Below are positions 49,242 to 58,413 of a stretch of 64,000 nt of DNA, piece by piece; the stretch's first letter is position 1, and the number at the start of each line of letters is the position of its first letter. Source of the DNA: Mycolicibacterium sp. BiH015 (GTDB lineage Bacteria; Actinomycetota; Actinomycetes; Mycobacteriales; Mycobacteriaceae). A program made the translations under genes and the position numbers. The stretch covers positions 124,001 to 188,000 of the forward strand of contig NZ_JAQGCZ010000006.1 in NCBI RefSeq assembly GCF_027706845.1. Direction: 5' to 3'. The notes beneath the pieces were generated by a model. The model saw only the letters and a list, made by a program, of their open reading frames with translations. It was not told where the DNA came from and did no database searches.

Positions 49242-50117
49242 CTACCGCCGCAACACGAACTGGCTGACGACGTCAGAGAAGGCGTCGTTGTCGTCACCGG
49301 CGGCGGTGTGGCCTGCCCCGGACAGTTCGGCGAACTCGGCACCCGGCACCTTCGCCAAGAAATCCTGAACCGCCTCTTCGCTCACCACGTCGGACAGTTT
49401 GCCTCTGATCAGCAGGATGGGGATCGTCAACTCGATCGCGGCCTGCTCGAGCAGCTCGACGCGCACGAACGGATCCTCGTTCGGTTTGGTCAAGAAGGCC
49501 GGATCCCAGTGCCAGTACCACCGCCCGTCGCGGTGCCGCAGATTCTTCTTCAGGCCCTCCGGGCTGCGGGGCTTGGATCTGTGGGGCAGGTACGCGGCGA
49601 CGGCGTCGGCCGCCTGTTCCAGAGAGTCGAATCCGTGCACATGGCTGAACATGAACTCGCGGATCCTCGCGCTGCCGTCCTTCTCGTACCGCGGCACGAC
49701 GTCGACGAGCACCAGGCGCGTCACCACCTCCGGGCCTGCCTGCCTGGCCGCGAGAATCCCGGTCAGACCGCCCATGCTGGCACCGATCAGGACGGTCGGG
49801 CGGCCGATCTCTTCGAGCACGCTCAGTGTGTCCTCACACAGCGCCTCGACGGTATATCGGGCGTCGGGGGAGCGGTCGCTGTCGCCGTGTCCTCGGCTAT
49901 CGAGGGCGACGACGTGCAGGCCCTGCGAGGCGAGAATCTGACCGGTCTTCTTCCAGGAGAAGCGATTCTGCCCGCCGCCGTGAAGCATCAGCACCGACGG
50001 GCGGGACTCGTCGAAATCGGCCGTCAGGACCGGCCTGTTCCACTCGTCGGCGACGAGTGCGAGATCGTCTGCGCCGCGGAACGTCGCGGGCGTCGGCTCG
50101 CTGTGGTTAGCGCTCAC
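49242..50117 (-). CDS. Alpha/beta hydrolase
   Basis: 291 residues with complete motifs: oxyanion 'MLHGGGQNRFSW', 'VVALDSRGHGDSDRS', nucleophile S114 in 'IGASMGG', acid in 'RGKLSDVVSEE' and His in 'LSGAGHTAAGDDND'. It resembles the general esterase/epoxide-hydrolase-like group. It is the first gene of an operon with the kinase/aminotransferase fusion (2-nt gap), so it may release that enzyme's substrate. It is divergent from the TetR gene. Confidence 0.88.
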   Translation of the reverse strand: MSANHSEPTPATFRGADDLALVADEWNRPVLTADFDESRPSVLMLHGGGQNRFSWKKTGQILASQGLHVVALDSRGHGDSDRSPDARYTVEALCEDTLSVLEEIGRPTVLIGASMGGLTGILAARQAGPEVVTRLVLVDVVPRYEKDGSARIREFMFSHVHGFDSLEQAADAVAAYLPHRSKPRSPEGLKKNLRHRDGRWYWHWDPAFLTKPNEDPFVRVELLEQAAIELTIPILLIRGKLSDVVSEEAVQDFLAKVPGAEFAELSGAGHTAAGDDNDAFSDVVSQFVLRR

Positions 50118-50204
50118 AGGCGTCCTCTCGGCTCTCCCCGGTCGATCACGTTACCCAGCCTGCGAATTGCACCCATCTCGGGTCCGTCGCGCTTCCACTT
50201 TGCC

Positions 50205-50210
50205 TAAAAT
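50205..50210 (+). promoter_or_regulatory. -10 box of the TetR gene
   Basis: TAAAAT, a consensus-grade -10 box, ends 8 nt before the GTG at 50219. The 101-bp divergent region must also hold the hydrolase/aminotransferase promoter; no clear palindrome was found in it. Confidence 0.45.
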
Positions 50211-50218
50211 TTACGTCC

Positions 50219-50824
50219 GTGCAAGACCACTGCAGCCGCGACGACGAGCGCCGAAGCATCATGGCCGCCGCTCACCGGTTCCTGTCGGACTCCGACGGGG
50301 GCCCGGTGCCGATGGCGGCGCTTCTGCGCAGCGCCGGGGTGTCCAGCCGGGCCTTCTACCGCCACTTCGGCTCCAAGGACGACCTCTACCTCGCGCTGCT
50401 CGAGGAAGAGTGCCGCATCGTGGTGAGCCAGGTCAGCCGTGTCGCCGACGATGCGATCGGCTCCCCGGTCGAGCAGCTCGCGGCGTGGATCGGCACGATG
50501 TTCGACATCGTCGGGGACCCCAGCCAGCGGATGCGCCTCAAGGTGGTCGACTCCGAAGAGGTCCGGACGGCCAAGGGGTACCGGAAGGCGAGGGACCGGC
50601 TGCATGCGGCTCGCGAGCGATCGCTGGCCGAGATCCTGCGCAGGGGCAGGCGCGATGGGTCGTTCCCGCACGCCGATCCCGACTTCGACGCGGTGGCGAT
50701 CAATGCCACCGTCAGCCGGGTGCTCGGCGGGCAGACCGCCCACGACCCCGAATCTCTCAAGCAGGCGCAGGTGAATGTTCTCGACTTCGCGCTCCGCGCC
50801 GTGGGAGCGATCAGGCGGCGGTGA
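50219..50824 (+). CDS. TetR-family transcriptional regulator
   Basis: 201 residues. The N-terminal helix-turn-helix 'IMAAAHRFLSDSDGGPVPMAALLRSAGVSSRAFYRHFGSKDDLYLALLEEE' is diagnostic. The C-terminal ligand domain is of the all-helical type and not further assignable. Divergent placement suggests it controls the alpha/beta hydrolase and kinase/aminotransferase operon (inference). Confidence 0.9.
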   Translation: MQDHCSRDDERRSIMAAAHRFLSDSDGGPVPMAALLRSAGVSSRAFYRHFGSKDDLYLALLEEECRIVVSQVSRVADDAIGSPVEQLAAWIGTMFDIVGDPSQRMRLKVVDSEEVRTAKGYRKARDRLHAARERSLAEILRRGRRDGSFPHADPDFDAVAINATVSRVLGGQTAHDPESLKQAQVNVLDFALRAVGAIRRR

Positions 50825-50898
50825 GGAATCGCCGATGAATCCCGGGCTCGCCGGAAGTCTGTTCGGTATCGAGTGTTCCCGCCGACAGGAGATTTCCC

Positions 50899-51378
50899 AT
50901 GCCCGCCATCACGCCCTCGCTGTGGTTCGACAACGACCTCGAAGACGCGATCGCGTTCTACAGCACGATCTTCCCCAACTCGTCGCTGGAGTCGATCGAG
51001 CGCTACACCGACGCGGGTCCCGGCACGCCCGGCGAAGTAGTGTCTGCGACGTTCACTTTGGACGGGCAACGATTCATCGGGATCAACGGCGGGCCTGCGT
51101 TCCCGTTCACCGAGGCGGTGTCGTTCACCATCACCTGCCGTGACCAGGACGAGGTCGATTACTACTGGGACCGGCTGGTCGCCGGCGGCCAAGAGTCGCA
51201 GTGCGGCTGGCTCAAGGACCGCTACGGCCTGAGCTGGCAGGTGGTGCCCGACCGGCTAATCGAACTCACCTCTGACCCGGATCCGGCGAAGGCCGCGGCG
51301 GCCACGAAGGCCATGCTCGGGATGCGGAAAATCGTCATTGCCGACCTGGAGGATGCGGTGGCCGGAACCGGGGTGTAG
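50899..51378 (+). CDS. VOC/PhnB-type glyoxalase-fold protein
   Basis: 159 residues with AGGAGA 8 nt upstream of the ATG. 'ITPSLWFDNDLEDAIAFYSTIFPNSSL', 'GEVVSATFTLDGQRFIGINGGPAFPFTEAVSFTI' and 'DEVDYYWDRLVAGGQESQCGWLKDRYGLSWQVVPD' are the signature of the PhnB-like (3-demethylubiquinone-methyltransferase-like) VOC group. Many members are annotated without a proven substrate. Confidence 0.88.
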   Translation: MPAITPSLWFDNDLEDAIAFYSTIFPNSSLESIERYTDAGPGTPGEVVSATFTLDGQRFIGINGGPAFPFTEAVSFTITCRDQDEVDYYWDRLVAGGQESQCGWLKDRYGLSWQVVPDRLIELTSDPDPAKAAAATKAMLGMRKIVIADLEDAVAGTGV

Positions 51379-51534
51379 CTGCTGCGCCCCGTCCGTGTTG
51401 CTCGCCCAGAATTTGTTGATATACGGTTCTCCCTCGTCCTCACCTGTGTAACCTCAGCGGCACCCAAACTGGGTCCAGGCCGGTTGGTGGGGGGACCTAT
51501 GTCGCAGGGGTGCACCAGAGGAGGGGCCCGTTAG
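51379..51534 (+). promoter_or_regulatory. Upstream region of the mce operon
   Basis: 156 bp. It contains an AT-rich TTGTTGATATACGG patch (about 51,413-51,426) and a TAACCT -10-like box near 51,449 with TTCTCC 16 bp upstream. A GGTCC...GGACC pair flanks 16 nt of G-rich sequence (about 51,472-51,499), and AGGAGGGG lies about 9 nt before the yrbEA ATG. No KstR-type box is present, unlike mce4 operons. Confidence 0.35.
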
Positions 51535-52302
51535 ATGGTCGCTTCCGGCGTGATCGCCAAACCTGTGCGCGCTTTCGGCGGCTTCTTCTCGATGGCGCTC
51601 GACACGTTCGTCGTGATGTTCAAGCCTCCGTTCGCATGGCGCGAATTCATCAGCCAGTCCTGGTTTGTCGCGCGCGTCTCCATCATCCCGACGCTGATGC
51701 TGACCATCCCGTACACGGTGCTGCTGACCTTCACGTTCAACATTCTGCTCACCGAATTCGGCGCCGCCGACTTCTCCGGCACCGGCGCCGCACTGGGCAC
51801 CGTGCGCCAGATCGGGCCGATTGTGACAGTGCTGGTGGTGGCCGGCGCGGGTGCGACCGCAATGTGCGCCGACCTGGGCGCCCGGACGATCCGCGAGGAG
51901 CTCGACGCGCTGCGCGTGATGGGTGTCAATCCCATTCAGGCCCTTGTCGTTCCACGGGTGCTGGCGGCGACTCTGGTGTCGCTGGCATTGTCGGCGACGG
52001 TGATCCTGGTCGGTCTCGCCGGCGCCTACCTCTTCTGCGTGTACATCCAGAACGTCTCACCAGGTGCCTTCGCATCGGGTCTTACGCTCATCATCGGCGC
52101 GCCCGACGTGATCATCGCGCTCATCAAGGCCGCGCTGTTCGGACTGTCGGCCGGCATGATCGCCTGCTACAAGGGCATTTCGGTCGGCGGAGGGCCGGCG
52201 GGTGTCGGCAACGCGGTCAACGAAACCGTCGTGTTCACCTTCATGGCGCTGTTCGCGATCAACATCGTGGCCACCGCCGTCGCGGTCAAGGTGACGATGT
52301 GA
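51535..52302 (+). CDS. yrbEA: Mce-associated permease YrbEA
   Basis: 255 residues, MlaE-type ABC permease. About six TM segments; 'GGFFSMALDTFVVMF', 'FISQSWFVARVSIIPTLM', 'FGAADFSGTGAALGTVRQIGPIVTVLVVAGAGATAMCADLGARTIREELDALRVMGVNPIQALVVPRVLA' (the conserved EExDAL motif that contacts the ATPase) and 'CYKGISVGGGPAGVGNAVNETVV'. It pairs with YrbEB and the Mce proteins to import lipids. Overlaps yrbEB by GTGA. Confidence 0.95.
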   Translation: MVASGVIAKPVRAFGGFFSMALDTFVVMFKPPFAWREFISQSWFVARVSIIPTLMLTIPYTVLLTFTFNILLTEFGAADFSGTGAALGTVRQIGPIVTVLVVAGAGATAMCADLGARTIREELDALRVMGVNPIQALVVPRVLAATLVSLALSATVILVGLAGAYLFCVYIQNVSPGAFASGLTLIIGAPDVIIALIKAALFGLSAGMIACYKGISVGGGPAGVGNAVNETVVFTFMALFAINIVATAVAVKVTM

Positions 52303-53153
52303 CCGTCTCGCGGCCCCACTCCCAGTTCCCGTGGCTCAAAGCCCGGTACCGCTCCATCGCGGGTCCGTGGAATCAGGTTGGCGTGCAGACGAAGTTCTAC
52401 GGCCGTACGCTGCGTTCGATCGTCATCGCGGTCACCAGGTACCGCATCGAGCTCATCCGTCAGATCGCGCAGATGGGTTTGGGCGCAGGTGCGTTGATCG
52501 TCATCGGCGGCACCGTGGCGATCGTCGGTTTCCTCACGGTCACCACCGGCGCCCTGGTGGCCGTGCAGGGGTACACCGATTTCTCCGAGATCGGAGTGGA
52601 GGCGTTGACCGGCTTCGCGTCCGCCTTCTTCAACGTGCGGTTGATCGCACCGGCCACGACAGCCGTCGCACTGGCGGCGACGATCGGTGCGGGCGCGACC
52701 GCGCAGCTGGGTGCGATGCGGATCAACGAGGAGATCGACGCACTCGAGGTGATGGGTATCCGCAGCATCGCCTACCTCGCGTCGACCAGGGTCGTCGCCG
52801 GTCTTCTCGTGGTCATCCCGCTCTACTGCGTCGGCGTGCTCGCGTCTTTCTGGGCGGCACGCTTTGGCACCACGGTGATCTACGGCCAGTCCACCGGTGT
52901 CTACGACCACTACTTCCGGACGTTCCTCAATCCGACCGACCTGGTCTGGTCTTTCGCCCAGTGCATCGTGCTCGCCGTGGTGATCATGCTGATCCACACC
53001 TACTACGGTTTCAGCGCCAGCGGCGGACCCGCAGGCGTCGGCGAGGCTGTGGGACGTGCCGTGCGTACCTCCCTGATCCTGTCTGCGTTCGTGCTCGTGA
53101 TGATCTCCCTTGCGGTGTACGGGCAATCCGGCAATTTCAACCTGGCGGGCTGA
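52299..53153 (+). CDS. yrbEB: Mce-associated permease YrbEB
   Basis: 284 residues starting at GTG within the yrbEA stop. MlaE family: 'IVIGGTVAIVGFLTVTTGALVAVQGY', 'VRLIAPATTAVALAATIGAGATAQLGAMRINEEIDALEVMGIRSIAYLASTRVVAG' and 'YYGFSASGGPAGVGEAVGRAVRTSL'. It forms the heterodimeric membrane channel with YrbEA; the ATPase (MceG/Mkl) is encoded elsewhere. Confidence 0.95.
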   Translation: MTVSRPHSQFPWLKARYRSIAGPWNQVGVQTKFYGRTLRSIVIAVTRYRIELIRQIAQMGLGAGALIVIGGTVAIVGFLTVTTGALVAVQGYTDFSEIGVEALTGFASAFFNVRLIAPATTAVALAATIGAGATAQLGAMRINEEIDALEVMGIRSIAYLASTRVVAGLLVVIPLYCVGVLASFWAARFGTTVIYGQSTGVYDHYFRTFLNPTDLVWSFAQCIVLAVVIMLIHTYYGFSASGGPAGVGEAVGRAVRTSLILSAFVLVMISLAVYGQSGNFNLAG

Positions 53154-53156
53154 GCG

Positions 53157-54623
53157 ATGGACGACGAGGGCCTCAAGCCGGGGTGGTGGACGTTGATCTT
53201 GGTGGTCCTGTTCGCGGGAGCCATCATCCTCACGTGGGCGCTGTTCACCGGATCCCTCAAATCCACTGTGCCGGTGACGTTGACCTCAGATCGCGCCGGT
53301 CTGGTGATGGAGACCAACGCGAAGGTCAAGCTGCGTGGCGTCCAGGTGGGCCGGGTCTCGAACATCGCAGTGACGGGCCAGCAGGAGCCGACCGTCGCGC
53401 TGCAACTGGAGATCGATCCCGATCAGCTGCAGTACATCCCGGCCAACGTGGAGGCCCAGATACGGGCCACCACGATTTTCGGTGCCAAGTTCGTCGATCT
53501 CGTCTTTCCCGAGGATCCCAGCAGTCAGCGACTCGAAGCCGGCCAGGTGCTGGTGTCGCGCAATGTGACCACCGAGGTCAACACCGTTTTTCAGAACCTC
53601 GTGGAAGTCCTCGACCAGGTCGATGCGGCCAAGCTCAACAGCACGCTGTCGGCGCTCGCCGACGGCGTACGCGGCCAGGGTGAGCGGATTGGTCAGGCCA
53701 CGACGGACGCCAATCAGGTTCTGCTGGCGCTCAACCCGCGCAACGAGACCATCACGGCGGATCTGCGCGCACTCGACGACTTCAACGAGACGTACAGCGC
53801 TGCGGCACAAGACATCCTGGCCACCTTGGACGCGGCCAGCACAACCAGCACCACTGTGGTCAACCAGTCCCAAGAGCTGGACGCGTTGCTGCTCTCGACG
53901 ATCGGGCTGTCGAACAGCGGCATCAACCTGCTCGCGCCCAGCCAGGCGAACCTGATCAAGGCCGTCAACGTGCTCGCGCCGACCACCCAGCTGCTGTTGA
54001 AGTACAACCCCGAGTACACCTGCCTGCTGCTGGGGGCCAAGCACCTGCTTGACAACGGCGGATACGAAAGTCCGGGCGGCAACGGCCGTTCGCTGGTGCT
54101 CGATGCCGGGTTGGCGTTCGGTGACGACCCGTACAAGTACCCGCAGCACCTGCCGATCATCGGCGCCAAGGGCGGGCCGGGCGGCAAACCCGGGTGCGGC
54201 TCGCTGCCGGACGTGTCGAAGAACTGGCCGGTGCGCAATCTGGTCACCAACACCGGCTTCGGCTCCGGCCTGGATTGGCGCCCCAACCCGGGTATCGCAT
54301 TCCCGATCTACGCCAACTACTTCCCGGTGACCCGCGCCGTCCCCGAGCCGCCGAGCATCCGTAACAACTTCGGCGGACCCGCGATCGGGCCGGTCCCGTA
54401 TCCAGGTGCCCCCGCCTACGGTGCGCAGTTGTATGCGCCCGACGGCACCCCGCTGTGGCCCGGCCTGCCGCCGGCGCCGCCGCCGGGGGCTCCGCGTGAC
54501 CCCGGTCCGCGGCCCGGATCTGAGCCGTTCTACGTGCCGAATCCGGCGCAGTTGCAGCCGACCGCTGTTCCGTACCCATTCGTCCCGCCCCCGGTTCCGG
54601 CGCTACCCGGACCGCCCCGATAG
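53157..54623 (+). CDS. mceA: MceA-family protein
   Basis: 488 residues. One N-terminal TM helix (10-32), the MCE/MlaD beta domain (about 38-120: 'GLVMETNAKVKLRGVQVGRVSNI', 'AQIRATTIFGAKFVDLVFPE'), a long helical needle region and a Pro-rich C-terminal tail (from about 400). It starts 3 nt after yrbEB. Part of the hexameric lipid-transport tube. The mce subtype (mce1-8) cannot be assigned by reading. Confidence 0.95.
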   Translation: MDDEGLKPGWWTLILVVLFAGAIILTWALFTGSLKSTVPVTLTSDRAGLVMETNAKVKLRGVQVGRVSNIAVTGQQEPTVALQLEIDPDQLQYIPANVEAQIRATTIFGAKFVDLVFPEDPSSQRLEAGQVLVSRNVTTEVNTVFQNLVEVLDQVDAAKLNSTLSALADGVRGQGERIGQATTDANQVLLALNPRNETITADLRALDDFNETYSAAAQDILATLDAASTTSTTVVNQSQELDALLLSTIGLSNSGINLLAPSQANLIKAVNVLAPTTQLLLKYNPEYTCLLLGAKHLLDNGGYESPGGNGRSLVLDAGLAFGDDPYKYPQHLPIIGAKGGPGGKPGCGSLPDVSKNWPVRNLVTNTGFGSGLDWRPNPGIAFPIYANYFPVTRAVPEPPSIRNNFGGPAIGPVPYPGAPAYGAQLYAPDGTPLWPGLPPAPPPGAPRDPGPRPGSEPFYVPNPAQLQPTAVPYPFVPPPVPALPGPPR

Positions 54624-54659
54624 ATCCACCCGCCCGCGAAACACACAGAGAGGAAACCG

Positions 54660-55691
54660 ATGTCAGTCAGTGTCCGGCGCGACGCCACGCGACTCGGGGT
54701 GTTCCTGGCTGTGTGCCTGCTCGGTGTCTTCGGCTTGTTCGCGGTGTTCGGCCAGATGCGCTTCGGCGAGAAGTCGAACGACTACCGCGCCGAGTTCATC
54801 AACGTCACCGGGCTGGAGACCAACGATTTCGTCCGGATCGCCGGTGTCGAGGTCGGCAAGGTCACAAATGTCGAGATCCAGCCCGACACCACCGCCCTGG
54901 TCGAGTTCTCCGCCGACGACTCGGTGGTGCTCACCGAGGGAAGCCGTGCCGTGATCCGATACGACGATTTGATCGGCGGCCGCTATCTGGCGTTGGAGGA
55001 AGGCGCGGGCGGGACGCGCAAGCTCGACGCGGGCGACACCATTCCGCTGGCCCGCACCTCACCCGCGCTGGACCTCGATGCTCTGATCGGAGGTTTCCGT
55101 CCGCTGTTCCAGGCGCTGGATCCCGACCAGATCAACGCGCTCTCAGGGCAACTCATCACCGCGCTGCAGGGCCAGGGTGGCACCGTCAACTCCTTCCTCG
55201 CCCAGACGGCGGCCCTGACGAGCACGCTGGCAGACCGCGACCAGTTGATCGGCGAGGTCATCGTCAACCTGAACACGGTGCTCGGCTCGCTGGGTGACCA
55301 GAGCGATCAGTTCGACAAGGCGGTCACCTCGCTGTCCGAACTCGTGGAGGGTCTCGAGTCCCGCGGGCAGGACATCAGCGACGGGCTGGCGTACACCAAC
55401 GCTGCCGCGGGCAGCATCACCGATCTGCTGTCACAGGCCCGCCCGCCGCTGCAGAAGGTCGTCCAGGAAACCGACCGGGCCGCCGGGATCGTCGTGGCCG
55501 ATCACGAATACTTCGACAACGTCATCAACACCCTCCCGGATGCCTACAAGGCGCTGGCCCGACAGGGCATCTATGGCGACTTCTTCAGCTTCTACCTGTG
55601 CGATCTCGTGCTCAAGACCAACGGTAAAGGCGGGCAACCGGTTTACATCAAGGTCGCCGGGCAGACCAGCGGGAGGTGCGCTCCGCGATGA
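54660..55691 (+). CDS. mceB: MceB-family protein
   Basis: 343 residues, compact as usual for MceB. N-terminal TM (12-31), MlaD domain ('AEFINVTGLETNDFVRIAGVEVGKVTNVEI', 'RYDDLIGGRYLALEEG'), helical region and a C-terminal 'YGDFFSFYLCDLVLKTNG' with a conserved Cys. AGAGAGGAAA precedes the ATG. Overlaps mceC by ATGA. Confidence 0.95.
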   Translation: MSVSVRRDATRLGVFLAVCLLGVFGLFAVFGQMRFGEKSNDYRAEFINVTGLETNDFVRIAGVEVGKVTNVEIQPDTTALVEFSADDSVVLTEGSRAVIRYDDLIGGRYLALEEGAGGTRKLDAGDTIPLARTSPALDLDALIGGFRPLFQALDPDQINALSGQLITALQGQGGTVNSFLAQTAALTSTLADRDQLIGEVIVNLNTVLGSLGDQSDQFDKAVTSLSELVEGLESRGQDISDGLAYTNAAAGSITDLLSQARPPLQKVVQETDRAAGIVVADHEYFDNVINTLPDAYKALARQGIYGDFFSFYLCDLVLKTNGKGGQPVYIKVAGQTSGRCAPR

Positions 55692-57049
55692 AGCCGTTCA
55701 GCGAACGCAACCAGATGGTCATCGGCGCGGTCGGTGTGGGAATCACCGCGGCAATCGTGCTCGGCTCCGTGAACTACGACAAACTCCCGTTCGTCAACCA
55801 GGGCCGGGAGTACACCGCCTACTTCGCCGAAGCCGGCGGCCTGACCACCGATGCCGCCGTTCAGGTTTCGGGGTTCAAGGTCGGCCAGGTCGAGTCGATC
55901 GAGCTCGACGGCCCCCAGGTGCTGGTGACCTTCACCGTCGACAAGGATATCCGGCTCGGCGACCGAACCGAGGCCGCGATCAAGACCAAGGGCCTGCTGG
56001 GCACCAAGATCCTCGAGGTGGTCGCCCGCGGCGAAGGTCAACAGGACGGCACCATCCCGCTGGATCGGACGACGTCGCCCTATCAGCTCCCCGATGCACT
56101 CGGTGAACTGGCGACCACGATCAGCGGATTGAACACCGATCAGCTCTCGGAATCCCTGCGCGTGCTCTCGGCCACGTTCGCCGACACGCCACCTCAGTTG
56201 AAGATCGCGGTCGAGGGGGTGGCGCGGTTCTCCGACACCCTCAACGAGCGCGACGCCGAACTCCGCAACCTTCTCGCCAACGCGAACAAGGCCACCACCG
56301 TTCTGGCGGAGCGCAGCGACCAGGTGGTCAGCCTGGTGTCCAACACCAATGCCCTGTTGGCCGAATTGCAAAGTCAGAGTGCGGCTTTGGATCAGATCTC
56401 GGGCAGCATCTCCGCCCTCAGCCAGCAGCTGCAGGGTTTCATCGGGGAGAACCGCGCCACTCTGAAGCCTGCGCTGGACAAGCTTAACGGCGTGTTGACG
56501 ATCCTCGACAACCGCAAAGAGCGGTTGCAGGAGTCGCTCAAACTGCTGAACCAGTACTCGTTGTCGCTGGGCGAGTCGGTGTCATCGGGTCCGTTCTTCA
56601 AGAACTACATCTCCAACCTGCTGCCCGGTCAGTTCCTGCAGCCGTTCATCGACGTGGCCTTCTCCGATCTGGGCCTCGATCCGAACGTGCTGCTGCCGTC
56701 GCAGCGTTTCGACCCCCAGGTCGGCCAGCCCGGCACCCCGGCCATGCCGGTGCCGTTCCCGCGCACCGGCCAGGGCGGCGAACCGAGGATGACGATTCCC
56801 GACGCCATCACCGGCAATCCCGGTGACACGGGCTGCGGGCCGCCGGGAATCCCGCTGCCGGGGCCGACGGGTTGCTACCCGTACCGCGAGCCGCTGCCCG
56901 CACCGCCACCCGGCGGGCCGCCGCCCGGGCCGCCCGCGCTGGCGCCGCCTGGACTGGCTTCGACACCCGACCTGAACACGGGGGTGTTCGTCCCGGCGCC
57001 GGGTGAGGCGCCTCCGCTCGTTCCCGTTCCCGGGGAGGCCACGCCATGA
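55688..57049 (+). CDS. mceC: MceC-family protein
   Basis: 453 residues from the ATG overlapping mceB; the in-frame ATG 4 codons earlier lies inside mceB. TM (13-32), MlaD domain ('AYFAEAGGLTTDAAVQVSGFKVGQVESI', 'AAIKTKGLLGTKILEVV'), long helices, then a Pro/Gly-rich tail of about 110 residues. Overlaps mceD by ATGA. Confidence 0.95.
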   Translation: MKPFSERNQMVIGAVGVGITAAIVLGSVNYDKLPFVNQGREYTAYFAEAGGLTTDAAVQVSGFKVGQVESIELDGPQVLVTFTVDKDIRLGDRTEAAIKTKGLLGTKILEVVARGEGQQDGTIPLDRTTSPYQLPDALGELATTISGLNTDQLSESLRVLSATFADTPPQLKIAVEGVARFSDTLNERDAELRNLLANANKATTVLAERSDQVVSLVSNTNALLAELQSQSAALDQISGSISALSQQLQGFIGENRATLKPALDKLNGVLTILDNRKERLQESLKLLNQYSLSLGESVSSGPFFKNYISNLLPGQFLQPFIDVAFSDLGLDPNVLLPSQRFDPQVGQPGTPAMPVPFPRTGQGGEPRMTIPDAITGNPGDTGCGPPGIPLPGPTGCYPYREPLPAPPPGGPPPGPPALAPPGLASTPDLNTGVFVPAPGEAPPLVPVPGEATP

Positions 57050-58413
57050 GAAAACCCAGAACCTGGGTCGGCCTCGTCCTGGTCGCACTCCTGGTGGCCG
57101 GTGTGGCAATCCTGGTGCGCACCACCGACAAGGTGAACCGCATTAATGTCGTCGGCTACTTCGACAACAGCAACGGCATCTACGTCGGTGACGACGTCCG
57201 CATCCTCGGTGTGCCGGTCGGCCGGATCACCGCGATCGAGCCCGAGCCGGAACGGGTGAAGATCTCGTTCTGGTACGACGACCGCTACGACGTGCCCGCG
57301 GACGCGAACGCCGCGATCCTGTCACCGGCGCTGGTGACCTCGCGTGCCATCCAGCTCACACCGGTCTACACCGGCGGGCCGGTGATGGGCGACAACACGG
57401 TGATCCCGCTGGAGCGCACCGTGGTCCCCGTCGAATGGGATCAGGTGCGGGGCCAGCTCGAACGGCTCAGCGAGACATTGCAGCCGACCGAACCCGGCGG
57501 CGTGAGCCCGCTGGGATCGGTGATCAACACGACCGCCGACAACCTGCGCGGCCAGGGCGCCAGCATCCGGGAGACCGTCATCAAACTGTCGCAGGCCTTC
57601 TCGGCGTTGGGCGATCGCAGCACCGACATCTTCTCGACCGTCAAGAACCTGGCGATCCTGGTGTTGGCGCTGCAGGACAGCACCGACCTGATGCGGCAGC
57701 TGAACCAGAACCTCGCCTCAGTCACCGGGCTTCTCGCCGACGGCCCGGACGAAGTCGCCAGCGCGATAAGGGATCTCAATGCCGTCGTACCCGAGGTGCA
57801 GGCCTTCGTCGCCGAGAACCGCGACGCGCTCGGCACCACCTCGGAGAAGCTGGCGGGTGTGACGACGGCGCTCAACGAGAGCCTCGATGACGTCGAACAG
57901 TTCCTGCACAGTGCGCCCAACACGTTCCAGAACTACGTCAACATCTGGCAGCCGGCCCAAGGCGGGGCCAGCGCGATCCTTGCGGTGAACAACTTCGCCA
58001 ACCCGATCCAGTTCCTCTGCGGCGCAGTGCAGGCCGCGTCCCGCCTGGGGGCCGAGGAGTCGTCCAAGCTGTGCGTGCAGTATCTGGCGCCCATCATGAA
58101 GAACCGCCAGTACAACTTCCCGCCGCTGGGCCTCAATCAGCTCGTCGGCGCCTCCACGCGGCCCAATGAGCTGACCTACAGCGAGGATTGGCTTCGGCCC
58201 GACTACATTCCGCCGGGCGGGCCCGCTCCGGCGGGGCCACCGCCTGCAGCTGCGGGTCCGCTGTCCGCGCCGCCCGCAACGGACCCGGCCACGCTGCCTC
58301 CCGGTCAGGGCCCGCTGTTGCTGAACGCGCCGCCCGGGGCTGCCGAAGCGCCTGTCGCGACCAACCCGAACGACGGTTTGCAGGGAATGATGGTGCCGGG
58401 AGGCGGATCGTGA
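57046..58413 (+). CDS. mceD: MceD-family protein
   Basis: 455 residues. TM (8-24), MlaD domain ('GYFDNSNGIYVGDDVRILGVPVGRITAIEP', 'LSPALVTSRAIQLTPVYTGG'), coiled helices ending 'QNYVNIWQPAQGGASAILAVNNFANPIQFLCGAVQAA' (the conserved C-terminal Mce helix), then a Pro/Ala-rich tail. The GTG of mceE overlaps its stop. Confidence 0.95.
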   Translation: MRKPRTWVGLVLVALLVAGVAILVRTTDKVNRINVVGYFDNSNGIYVGDDVRILGVPVGRITAIEPEPERVKISFWYDDRYDVPADANAAILSPALVTSRAIQLTPVYTGGPVMGDNTVIPLERTVVPVEWDQVRGQLERLSETLQPTEPGGVSPLGSVINTTADNLRGQGASIRETVIKLSQAFSALGDRSTDIFSTVKNLAILVLALQDSTDLMRQLNQNLASVTGLLADGPDEVASAIRDLNAVVPEVQAFVAENRDALGTTSEKLAGVTTALNESLDDVEQFLHSAPNTFQNYVNIWQPAQGGASAILAVNNFANPIQFLCGAVQAASRLGAEESSKLCVQYLAPIMKNRQYNFPPLGLNQLVGASTRPNELTYSEDWLRPDYIPPGGPAPAGPPPAAAGPLSAPPATDPATLPPGQGPLLLNAPPGAAEAPVATNPNDGLQGMMVPGGGS

